Assembly: GCA_036937835.1 (NCBI GenBank)
Contig: CM072880.1
Span: 10,918,501-10,982,500 of the forward strand
Direction of reading: 5' to 3'
Length of the DNA: 64,000 nt
DNA from: Pampus argenteus
Taxonomy: Eukaryota; Chordata; Actinopteri; Scombriformes; Stromateidae
Made by a program: the position numbers and the translations under genes. The notes under the pieces were generated by a model. It had not been told where the DNA came from. It searched no databases and saw only the letters and a program-made list of their open reading frames with translations. How positions within the stretch are numbered: position 1 is the first letter of the stretch; each line of letters starts with the position of its first letter. Positions 38,100 to 50,190 of this stretch are shown here, in pieces.

Positions 38100-39522
38100 C
38101 GATCAATCACTAAGGAGACAGGGGAGTCCAGCTGTATTGCCATGACGTGGAGGGTCACCAGATGACAAAAACATTCCAATATGCTTTGAATTTAAGTTGT
38201 AGCATGTGTGTGACAGTGAGAGTGTGTGTTTAGGAAAGACATATGAGAGGGGTGAGAGAAATATCTGCCCCGACCCTACCTTTCAGTATTTCTAATACAC
38301 ACACACACACATTCAACACTAACATCCCAATCTCACACACCTGTCTGGGTCAAGTCTACCTGTAACTTTACTCTGATGTGCCCGTGGAGGGGGTGAAAGG
38401 AGAGATAGTGATGGGACAAAACAAAAGAAGAGAGATCAAGTGCAGTTCAGGGGTCAGAGAAAAGGGCTCGTGTGTGTTTACCTGTATTGTAGGCTAAAGC
38501 TGACACAGGGCTCTTTTGTGGAAGCATGCTCTTCATTCTGCTTGCTTCCTCAGGGTGGTTGAAGCGGAAGAAATAGCTCCTACCCAGACACAATGAATAA
38601 CCTGGAGAGAATACACATTTACACACAAGGTAACATTAGAAATACAACTCATACTTACTGATACAGAGTTGAGTATAGAGAGTAAAGTGTAGTATAATAT
38701 TTCACAAATTAAAAAAATGTTGCAGAACACAAAACAAACTAAATCCATCATACGCTATATACGAAGAGGTGGTACAGCTTCAAATTTGTATGCGCCTGGA
38801 GTATTTAAGCACATATCCTGCCCATGCTCGTGCATGGCCACCCGTTCCAGACCGCACTGTTTGCTCTGGCCATCAATTAGGCTGAGAGGGCCAGATATTA
38901 AACAAGATGTCAGGGTCACAACCTCTGTAATACACACAGCCAGCCACAGCTGTCCAAATACTTCAGCAGGGATGGGAGAGAGACAGCAGTGCTGCTGACA
39001 TACACACAGGAGGTCTGATGCAAGGAAAAAAAAAGACAGCAAGAAAGAAATGTAAAGCCTACAATGAGTAGATACACACTCTCACTGCTCTTTTGTCCTC
39101 GGTCTCTGAGAGTGGAGGATTAAGATAAGCATTAGAGTAAACCCCCACAATGTTAGCATATGTGTAAAAGGCCAAAAAAGCACCTCCTTAATAGCTCCAT
39201 TACAGTTGCATCAGATTCCTTGGACCTGAAGTCAGACGCAACCACTGAGGCAAGAGGGGGATAGAGAAAGGGCGAATGGAAAAAGACAGAATGGAAAAAT
39301 GTCAAACCTATTTTTCTTTCTTTTCCCTTCTCTAACTCTCACTGCATCTCCACTGAACGGTTGCGTTAACAGACTATTCTGAAGTCGTAGTTTTGCTAAA
39401 AGAGGTCCTATCTGTCTAGACGTTGCCTTAGAGTGTGTAAAGAGCAGATTTTTGCCTTCAAAGCTATAATTTCTCAGCAAAGGGGGATGACCTGAAACCG
39501 CAGTGAGGTGGAGCTAACACCG

Positions 39523-39556
<34 letters not shown>

Positions 39557-39714
39557 AAAACATCGCAAGAAATGTTTAGTCTACGTAGCCGGACTTTGAA
39601 CTTCTCAAATATATATTAGCGTAAACACTATCTTGCAGGTTGGGGCACAAACTGTGAGGAAGTGACATCATGACAGAGAGATCAAAAGATGTCTGGGTGA
39701 GGAAAAGGAGAAAG

Positions 39715-39749
<35 letters not shown>

Positions 39750-42700
39750 GGTGGCTGGTGTGATTCAATAGATTTAATAATACGTGCTTCAAATTGACAG
39801 ACATGAGTATTATGTCTTGAAGATGTTGTGCATTTTAACAGTGTCTGCCTAATGACTCACACCAACTCAAGTATTTTGTGTAACAGCTAACACACAGCCA
39901 TATGCACATACACACACACACACACACAGACACTTTGCCAGCAGTCACCTCTTGTAAAAATCTCATTTCCTACCCTCAATAACCTCGCCATGTGCCACCT
40001 TTGAAGTGGAGGGTAAAGTGTGCCTGTCTGATTTGTTCACAGCCCCCCCACACCTCCTCAGATTCTAATTTCCTTGACAAACAAATACCTACTAGCTAAT
40101 CCTCCCCTCCTTCCCGTTCTTTGCATAAACAAATATGTGACAGAGAGAAAGAAACAGAGACAAGTACATTCACAAATTATGTTTTCACGATGTCAAACCT
40201 AATTCTATCTTACTCATTCCTCACAGTCTCCGTCATCGTTACGGTTTTAAAGAAACAACCTTGTTTTAACCTGTACTCCTGACATGGCCATCTGTGATAA
40301 CAGCACAGTACAGTACACAATTTCCACTACGTACAATCAAAAAACTCCAATCTTAACTGCTTGCACACAGACTAAATTTAAGTCTGCTGTCCCAAATAAC
40401 TTGTACAAAAAAACACACACCCACACAAAGACACACCACCCACAACACAACACGTTTAATCTCATTCACGTGTTTACTTGTTTACCAGCAAATTGAGTTT
40501 GCTTCCCATGTCGAAGCATATGGCCCCCCAACACACACACACACACTCCAACAACAGTAGAACTTGAAATTAGCCTGTATATACATTTATAGGATAATTT
40601 AAAGTTTGCAATCTACAAAGTCAGACCTCAGAGTCTTTGAGGACGCAGATGTAGGAGCTGTATCATGTCTGGAGCCAATTTCTTGGCCCCATGTAGATCT
40701 GGGAGAACCAAGTTACACTCTTACCACAATGTTATGGGAGGGGAAACTCACAACTGTTTCTCTGTTTGGTTAACATAAGTGGAGGAATTGCCAAATTGAG
40801 ACCATTAGGTTAGAATGAAAAATAAACCAATTACAAAGATCCCATGTTGGACATGTGCTTGAATGAAACTCAGTTACCTGCTAATTGGTCAGGTTTGACG
40901 TGCAAAGAAAAGTCACACATTTGGAGGGGGGGTGCAGTTGGAAAAGTTATCCTCACATTTACTTATTTAAAAAAACTGGTTGCCACTAAAATGTTGCTCA
41001 GACTTGTAAATCTACACAGTGCTTAACTAAATCTGGATTTATTCATTCATGAAAAGATGCACACACATACACACACAGGTCCCAGAAGGAGCGTAAATTG
41101 GCCTTAAAGCCACAAATTAACCTTCTCTGGGGAGCCAGGGACCAGCAGTAACATCATAAAAAAACAGACTGGTGTTTCTCAGGGGAATCACTGGAGATTA
41201 GGTCAGTCATTCACTCACACTTTAGCATTCACACTCTCTCTACACACACACACACACTTGCATGCATAATCTAACTCCTCACCAGAGGGTAAATAGATAT
41301 CTTCTCTCTGCTCTATCTCAAATCTCATCCACACAGCGTCCATCGACACAAACCACTCAGACAAGAGTTAGATAAGTATAAGATATTAACAACATCTAAT
41401 CTCTAATCTAATCACTTTGCAAACTGGTTGAAAATGGGGTAACAGCCTGTATGCACCAGAGGCTGGGGAGGGGTGTTGGGGGGGGGGACTTGTGAACACA
41501 ATAACAATGAGGCAGGTTTTGTTTTCAGGTGTCAGGTATCCAAACCGCTGAGCCTGCCTTCATAGCCGAGGGCTAGTTCCCTTTGTCACATACAGTCACA
41601 CCAGTCTGTGAACTTGCCAGCTTGAATGCATGACCACGAGGCATGCACACAAGGTTATATCATCAAAAGTTGCAGGGAATGGTCTACAAACAAAGATGTC
41701 ACGACACACTTCCAATATGTGGCTGTAAATAAGAAACGCAACTTCTACTAATCACCAACTGTGATTGCATTGCGTAGAAGCAGCACTGATTCACTCTTCC
41801 AACCCATGCTGAAACAATAAGCCACAAAAGTAAACAAACAAAAACAACAACAACAACAAAAAAAAAGCCAAAAAAGGCTAAAGTTAAAACAGCACCGAGT
41901 TACACAATAGAAATCAGACACACATCAATTCAGTGTTTTCAGTGTATTAATATTTCCACTGACCTATAGTGACAGATGGGACCTAATTTGTATTTCTAGT
42001 GGCTTCCATTGCAGCCAATCAGAAGGCGTTTTGAATTCTAAAGGAAAAATCAATTATGTCAGCTGATGAGCAGATGTTTTTCTGGTTGATAAAAAGTACC
42101 CTACTCCGCTTAGTTCAGCATCAACTAAGATGATCTTTTCAAACAAACAAACAAACAGATCAATTTATCGAACTAGAAAACTGCAAACTGAGAACCTGTT
42201 CAAAGAGTAAGTGAAGCTGCTCCTCCAACACAAAGGTGGTGAGAGTGATGAGATGAATTAGCCACCATGAGAGTGATGGAGAAAAAGACTGTGTGAGCTT
42301 ATCAATAAATTGAATGCTAAAAATGAATAAATCCAATTGAACTAGTTATATTAGCCTATAGCTTTAAGATACCTAGCTTCGTAAAAAGCACAAATTACAT
42401 TCACATAAGAATTTCATTCATAAATAGTGTAGAGTAGTAAGCTAGGCCACAAATATAAAGTAACACAAAATGATACACGTAAGTAAAGTACATGTACAAG
42501 TAACAGTACCTTAGTAAATGTAACGCTACTTTGCTACATTTGTTAAAGAGATAAAAACATGCTCCGTTACAAACCTTTTGAGTCCCATTCAGTGAGCACG
42601 TATATAGAAAAGAAAAGCAGGCTTCTTCCTTTTTACGTCTATAAAAATAAAATTACCACACCTCAAAAGAACCTCTAGAGACCTAAAACATAAAGACAAA

Positions 42701-43939
42701 CGTGTATCTACACTGCTGCCGGTGTGTGTGTGTGTGTGTCTGTTGTCTTCCTTCTCAGCCGTCTTGATTCTGTGTGGAAGAAACTTCACTGATTTACCAT
42801 CTCCGAAGCTCAGCCTGGGACTGTACCACGTCTGGATAGAAAGGGGGCACCAGGCTCTGGTTTATGAGCCAAAACTGTTTCAAATACTTCTAGGAATCCC
42901 AAATATCACTGCTGAAAGTTTGTAACAGATAAATAATAACGAAACGAAGAAGTGAACAGTTGTAAGTAGTAAAAAATAAACGCAAAGTAACTGCGTAATA
43001 CGTCAACACCCCCCATCTGTAGTTGGTAGGTTCGAAGGCTATTAGACAGTGAGGTATTTGGTGGACGCCCCCTCAGCTTTTCTTTGTCCATCTACCTATT
43101 TTTCTTCTTTTTTTTCTTTGAAATACTTGAGTGTTTCCCAAAAACGACTGGATTACAGAGACGGACTTTAAACCTTCTAAAAAGTGATTTTTTAAAATTA
43201 TATTCAAACAATAATCTAGTTCATTTAAGAATACATTTCTTTGACTTCTGAAACAAACCAGAGACGGGGTAGTAAAGAGATTTAGGAGTCTGCCAGACAG
43301 ACAGACAGACTGGCTGAAGACAGAGTGGAACATTTTTGGCAAGAAAAGATAACGTTCAAAAGCAAACAAGAAAACATATATAACCTTTTCTTAAAGAGCA
43401 ATTTGGCCCCATGATTCAGGGGTAGACCAGCTGTTTCTTATTTCTTTCAGATGCTTTGTTAACTGCAGGCATTTTTAACATCACATTAACCCATTGACAG
43501 ACACTCTGTCTCTCTGTTTATCACGTGCAGATTAGTGTGTATGTGTGTGGCTGTTAAATCAGTTGCATTTTGTTCAGTAGCTAGATTTTACCCAGACTGG
43601 TGTGAATGCTTGGAGATTGAGTTATAAACGCAGACTATTCACTATTAAACATGAATGTGAACAGAAGAAATGTCATGGGAAAATGACTGCAAGATGAAAT
43701 GGTAACAATATGCACTAACCAACCTTTTTGTTGCAGTAGCCTGCTGAGCAGTAGCATTAACATTTGTAACGTGTTTGTCATTGTTGCTTTTGCTGCTGTA
43801 TGACATTATTCTACAAGTGACTTCCAGCTGTTCCGGTGAGTTTAGAGTGAAGCTAATGTGAATCCAGGTCAAGCTCCGAAGTCACAAATACAGAACAGAT
43901 CACTTCCTAAACATGGCTAATCATCTCCAGACTGCCATG

Positions 43940-43975
<36 letters not shown>

Positions 43976-46900
43976 ATGTGTGTGGTTATACTAACTCAAC
44001 CCAGAGCATCTGAGGCCAGTGGATATTCCTGAAAGATGTTTGCATTCTTTCTCTCTCTCTCACCATAATTTTCCAAACCATGCCCTTTTGACTTTTTTTT
44101 TTTTAAACCCCTTTCTGTCCTTTTCTCCACCCCTGCTACTTTACAATGCCCTGGCCTCATTTGTGTAACCACTGAGATGATGTCAATATTTGAATCAGTC
44201 AGGCACAGCGGGAAGATAAATAGGCCTGTCAATGTTTAACTGAAAATGGCTCGGTCACGCAGGACACAGTGAAAAGCAAAAAAAAAAAAAAAAAAGTGTA
44301 AACAGAAAGTATGGAGGCATTGGCTAAGAAAAATCAGTGTAGTGCATGTTGAAGAAAAAAGAATGAAACCGAGAAAAGGGAAATGGGAATGAAGAGAGTG
44401 AACAGAGCACAACAAATGAGAACAGAAACAGCAAAAAATACTTCTTACTGTTTTATGTGTATTTTGTCTGTTTTTTTGCAGTCAGTAGAGTTGGACAGAT
44501 AATGCATGCTCAGCCGTTTTTGGAGGCTGTGACTCATTATAGCTGCTAACTGTTCCAAACCACCATGAATTAAACCAAACAGGAGGTACACACACACACA
44601 TACACATACATGTTCAGCACACATACACATACACAAACACGTGGAAATGCTGTAAGGCTAAATGTATAGCCCTACAGTGTTCAAACACACACACAAACTA
44701 ACGTCCTGCATCCCCTGCTGTTTCTAAGCAGAACTTTGCTTTGCCATTTACTGTAGCCATATGATAAACACACACACACACACACACTGAAAAGAACGCT
44801 AGTTAACTAAACCACAAACTAACCATCTCTTTTTTTTCCCACATACACACACTCACAGAAGTTGTGAAATACCAAAAGTATGCACACTCCATGTAGTGAG
44901 TCAACTTCTGTACTCTGTCGCTCTGTAGATTATTGTCCAGTAGGTGGCGATACATCAAAAGGTGTGTGTGTGTGTGTGTCTGGTGTGTTCAAGCAGAATA
45001 AACACCTGACGCATTCATCACTAGGAGTTCACCGTCTAGTGCCACCTGGTTTAAAAATGGCCCCTGTGATGCGCCCTACCTGTGTGACATGCAAATGGGA
45101 CGAGGGTGTAGTAGTCACAATGAGACTGAGCTACACTGTGTGTGAGCGTATAAACCTTACCTTGCGTGAGTGGAGTGGGCACAGTGACCTGTACGCCATC
45201 CAGACTGCAGAGGTGACCACAGGGATCCAACGTCACCACCCCTCCTGTGTTATAGGTAATGAGGAGAGGATTGTGGGTCAGCATGCCTCTACATTAAAAG
45301 TACAGTCTTAATTTAGGATTCCTAATTTAAAGATTTAAATCTAAATGTCACCATGAGCAAGTTAAGCTGAGTTTCTAGTAGCTTTTCTGGTACATACTTT
45401 CCTGTTCAGAATGAGTAAGACACAAGTATAACACGGTATATGAAGTGACACCAACCTTCATTGAATATGAGACAGTGTTCAGCCTCGATGCCGGGCCCCT
45501 GGACAGTGATATCTTGTGGAATCGGGGCGTCTTCCCGACCTATTCGGGTCACCCCTGGAACATTAAGCAATACACGAGTGATAATCAGTAGTATAAAAAA
45601 AGTAAAAGAAAATATAGAATTATAATGTCCCTGAGTCAACTTGATAACAGACAGCAAGAAAAGACAGCATCTTTACAAGTGCTGATTGTTAGTTGATTAA
45701 TCATTTACATACATGTCTCTCTGTGTGTTACCTTCTTTCAGTGGCAGCAGGGTGATTGCCACACTCAACCTTCCACTGCCAAGGCTAACCAGATGGGGCA
45801 TGGCTGTCTGGACTTTCAGGCCCTTCCCTGTGTCGATCAGGTCCAGAGGTGGAGACTACGAGTATCAGTCAGAATGGAAAGGTTAATTTCACTATTTATG
45901 AAGCTACTTCTTATTTCATTCTCATATAACTATGGAAACTTCGTGAAGAGAGAGAGAGTGTGTGTGTGTGTGTATGTGTGTGTATTTCCTCACATTGGGT
46001 TCAATTGGAGACACCTGATCTGATTCAGGTTGGAACATCATCTCAGAGTCCTGCAGTAAAGATGGAGAGAAGGGAAAATCAGGTCAGACCACACAAATAA
46101 ACACATACTGACTGACTGACTATCTTAAAAATTTTAATGTACAGGCACACAAATATTGTATATGTAAGCAAAGACAATATAGACTAGTAGAATGATAGGT
46201 TTAACGTTACACAAGTGTACACAGAATTTGTGCACATCTAAACTGATATAGTTACCCTCAAACACACAAAGAAAAAAAAAAAGCCACTTTGTATGCACCA
46301 GCTGCCACACAAGAGGAACTATGTGTGAAAGTGTTCCAAGAGGAAAATACTTGAATAAAAATACACACACACACACACACACAAACTGGTTTTTAGTGGG
46401 AAAAATGGATAGAAACGTTCCATGAAAACAGAAGTTCCACAATTTGTTGGTTTCTGGTGCTTTATAGTGTGCAAAATGACTTACAACAAATTAAACCATA
46501 AATCCTTACAATGTTGCACCATACAGCGGCTTCTTTAGTTTTCATTTTGCCACATTGTAGCTATCAGACATTAATGGTATCTCATATTGTCATGCATGAA
46601 CAGTGTGTGGACCCAAATGCAGAGGAGACAGAGGATGCACAAACTGAAGAATCTTTATTGAGTAGAACCAGGACTAAATAGTGAGGCATAATTAGTGCCT
46701 GTAGTGCAAGAGCGAACTGAACATGCATAACTATACTGGCAGAACAAAACCAAATCAACCAAACCAAACAGAACAAAGGATCCTACAGCAACAGAAAATT
46801 CAGAAATGCAGTCAGACCTAATCAGGAAATGTGGCACAGGTGAGTGGGTAACACAAAAGCAGGGAGCTGATTGGTTGGGAAAAACACAAGGAGCAGGGCA

Positions 46901-49900
46901 AGACTGACGAGGATGATGCAGGGCAGGTGTGAAAGTAATCAGAACAGAAAGAAACCCACAAAACAGCCCATGAAGAAAATAAACACAATGAGTCCATGAC
47001 ACATTTATGATGGTTAATCCCCTTTATGACTGACCCCAAATGCTGGTTCATTGATCAACTTTTTCAGATTTTATTTTGTATCCAAGAAGGATACAAAATC
47101 AAAACTGACTAAAAATGTGTATATGTATATAAACACACTCAGATTCAGTGCCAAAGAAAATCCCTGCAGTACCTTACAATCCAATAAAGCAAAAAGCTAG
47201 TTTCTATTTGTGTGTGTGTGTGTGTGTATACATACATTCTAAGGCACAAACACACACCCACACACACCCAGATGATGATGAGTGGATGGATGAGTGAAAT
47301 ACCAAAGCAGAGATGATTACAGCATTTGGGAAACCACCATAACCACATCTCCTTTTCCACCTTCTGTCATCTCCTTCCTCGCATCCTCTTTCCTTTGTAT
47401 CCTCCCCTTCCTCCCTATTATCCTGTAATAATCTATATTACTCACATCACATTATTTTTACGAGTAAAAGTTTCCTTGCTTTTACTGAAGTGCTCCCTTC
47501 TATTTCTTCAACTCCTCTGACCTCCTGTCTTCCTTTCCTCCCATCCTCTCTTCCTCATGTCTTGTCCTCTTACTTATTTAATCTCACTCTACTCTCTTTT
47601 CTTTTTTTTTTTCCATCGCCAGAAGAGGAAACGCAAATCAAGGTCAGCTCTAGACACTTCCTTTAATTCAGCGCCGACTTCCTTTCTGATGTCACTTCCT
47701 TTGCTGTTTTGACACCCTCCACTGCCTTCAAACACACACACACATGCAAGATCACTATTCAACCACCCTCATGACCCCTATGCACACACACACAAACATC
47801 CACAAATAAAGTCACACATCAGCTCTTTTTGTTTTAAGCAGAGATATGGGCTCTGCATTCCAATCATTTTTATTCATCACTGCTGTAGACAAAGCAAACA
47901 CACGGTGTGTGATGGCAACATAAGCTGAACAAATGCAGTGTTACGGAGAGAAGATGTAAAACGGAGGTCAAATTCGAATTTCTAAGTTCAAGGAAGCCTT
48001 TTTTCTCTGTTCACTCCCCCCATACTCTGTTCCTGTATCTCCTTTCACTTCTCCCCTTCCTTCACGTATATTAATTCTTTGTCTCCCTTTTGCTCCTTTT
48101 CTTTCTATAGCCCCCCCACCACCCCACCCCCCTTCCTCTTTCTCCAGGTGAGCTCCAAATCTGGGCAGGTCAAGACATGTCATTGGACTGTTTGTGCTCT
48201 AGTTAAAGCAGAGCAGTGATGTGTCTTAACCTGCCTTCTAGATTTCCAGATTACAGCTCTGGTTTCACGAGGTTCTCCACAATCTCCAAACAGCAAACGT
48301 GATGCTATCAGCAAATCTGGACTAAAGAGTTCAAATATGACATTACCGGATACTCCAGGTATTTGTAGGTATAGAAGGTAAAAAGATACCATTAAATAAC
48401 TGTATGTTTGCTACTGCCGCTAATTAACTTTGATGGAAACATATCTTTTAAACCGTGTGAGTCGTCGGTATCAGGTTTTGCCGCGGTCGATGGAGGATGC
48501 AGAGTAGCCACATGCCATGATGTGCTGGAAGATGCATTGAGAAATGCAAACGGAAAAAAACAAACTGAAATGCTGTCATGTTCTCTTGCACTGCTTAGAG
48601 TAACTAATGTAAGTAAGTTAGGGCACATTTACTGTCACAAAGCCTCCTGGAAACATATACATTCTGGAAAATATAGGTAATCAACAAGTCCCATAGACAG
48701 CAGGCTGAGCTATACATCAAAGGTAAACTTTAATCTTTCTTCACACACTTACTTCCTTGTGATAGAATGATGTGAAACACGGAAAGTTTTTAATGGTAAA
48801 TATCTCCTTTATATGGAAACATTGACACATCCTCAAAGCCTGCCCTGACCTACTTTTAATACTAACTTTAATCCAAAAAATCTGGTGTACATCTGAACTA
48901 GCCCTGTAAATAATCAAGAACTAGCTAAACCTACTTTATGAATGCACAGTAGTACACAAGCACAAGGAAGTGCATGCACGGACAATTTCCCCTTTGATCC
49001 CATCTGTAGAACAGCTGAGTCTCCCCCAAAATGCTCCACTTGCCCTGCATGCGGGGAAAGAGATGGAGATGGAGAGAGAGGAAGACAGAAAAGAAAGAGA
49101 GTAGTGGATGATAGAGAGATAGATAGGACTCATAAAACCAGAAGCAACGATCCAGCAATCTCCTGTTTCATCTCATCCTTGTGTTTTCTTCATCCTCTGC
49201 TTTCATCCCTCTCTCTCCCTCCTCTTTTGTATTTCCTTTCCATCTGTTCCTTCTTTCTCTCTGCTTTCAGTTCGTTTTTTGCCTTATTGGTTTTGTCTGT
49301 TTCTGTTGCTGTCTGCATTCTCAAAACCAGTTCTCAGGACAAATCCAATCGTTGCTCATTTAACCGATTCAGAACAGATTTTTTTTTAGTGTACTAGTTA
49401 GGATGATTAGCAATAGCTCTTGGGTTAAATCTTCCATTATGGCATTTTGTTTTTTCTCCAGATTGTCTGCATGTGTGTACCAGAATCATCTCACGATATC
49501 ACCTATCTTGTTGATGTAAGCTATGCTTTGGTTATCCAGATAAGGGTACCAACAGCAACTAGAATGAACATGCAGCAGGATTATTCCTTAAATGCAGAGA
49601 TCTAATGTTAGCCATCTGCTTCAATGCATGTGTCTGCTGTATTAAAGTAGGTAACACTGGCTGGAGGCTACAGGGGTGTTTCAAGGCGGGCAGCTCCTCA
49701 AGAGGAGTGGTGTGAACTTGATCACACTGATGTGGATGGAGTTGGGAACAATGATACGCCCGTTACAGCCGAAGTAAAAACAAGGCCTCGATTTAATTGT
49801 GACTGAAGACTTAATAAAGAAATAAAATGTGTCTGCTTTAATGCAAAAAGCCCCACGTGACTCACAGGTGCTGAGCAATGCACCGATTTTCAATTGGTCA

Positions 49901-50147
49901 AATCAAATTCTTGAATAGGGGTTTTACATCATGTTGTATTGTTGTCATGGGTGTGCAACACCATTAAGGATTCTGTTATTGCTGATTGTTTGTTTGTGAT
50001 GCATGGGTAGGTGGTTGCAGAGCATAAAATTAGTCACTTATTGATCAAAGAATCTCATTTCCCATGTTTGTGAATATGAATCTAAATGGTTTATGTTATT
50101 CAAGCATTAAATGTTGTGTCTTTCTCTGGTTCTCTGCTTTTTGTAGT

Positions 50148-50190
<43 letters not shown>

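Larger units (their letters stand above)
36138..38481 (-). other. phldb2 introns on either side of the exon at 36,517-36,701
   Basis: Introns 36,138-36,516 and 36,702-38,481. The larger holds long CA microsatellites at 37,682-37,725 and 38,065-38,097 and no supported exon. Confidence 0.7.
38602..45160 (-). other. phldb2 large intron (6.6 kb)
   Basis: No coding exon was recognised. It contains many CA tracts, a diverged copy of the AGTAC-rich repeat near 42,470-42,545, a (GT)n run at about 43,941-43,972 and two CTCF-like motifs near 44,937-45,052. Since mammalian PHLDB2 starts downstream of the FHA part, an internal promoter here is possible but not seen. Confidence 0.65.

Noticed and set aside
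44880..45311. A 143-codon plus-strand open frame
   Set aside because: It runs antisense over the phldb2 FHA exon at 45,161-45,244, has no recognisable domain, and includes a CA/GT repeat.
46655..47002. Coding capacity (115 codons) of the MITE-like element
   Set aside because: There is no transposase motif, and the frame is made of a non-coding high-copy fish repeat.
48180..48628. Open frames in phldb2 intron 1 as additional N-terminal exons
   Set aside because: No splice borders in phase and no family similarity; the exon at 51,849-51,881 already joins 46,050 in frame.
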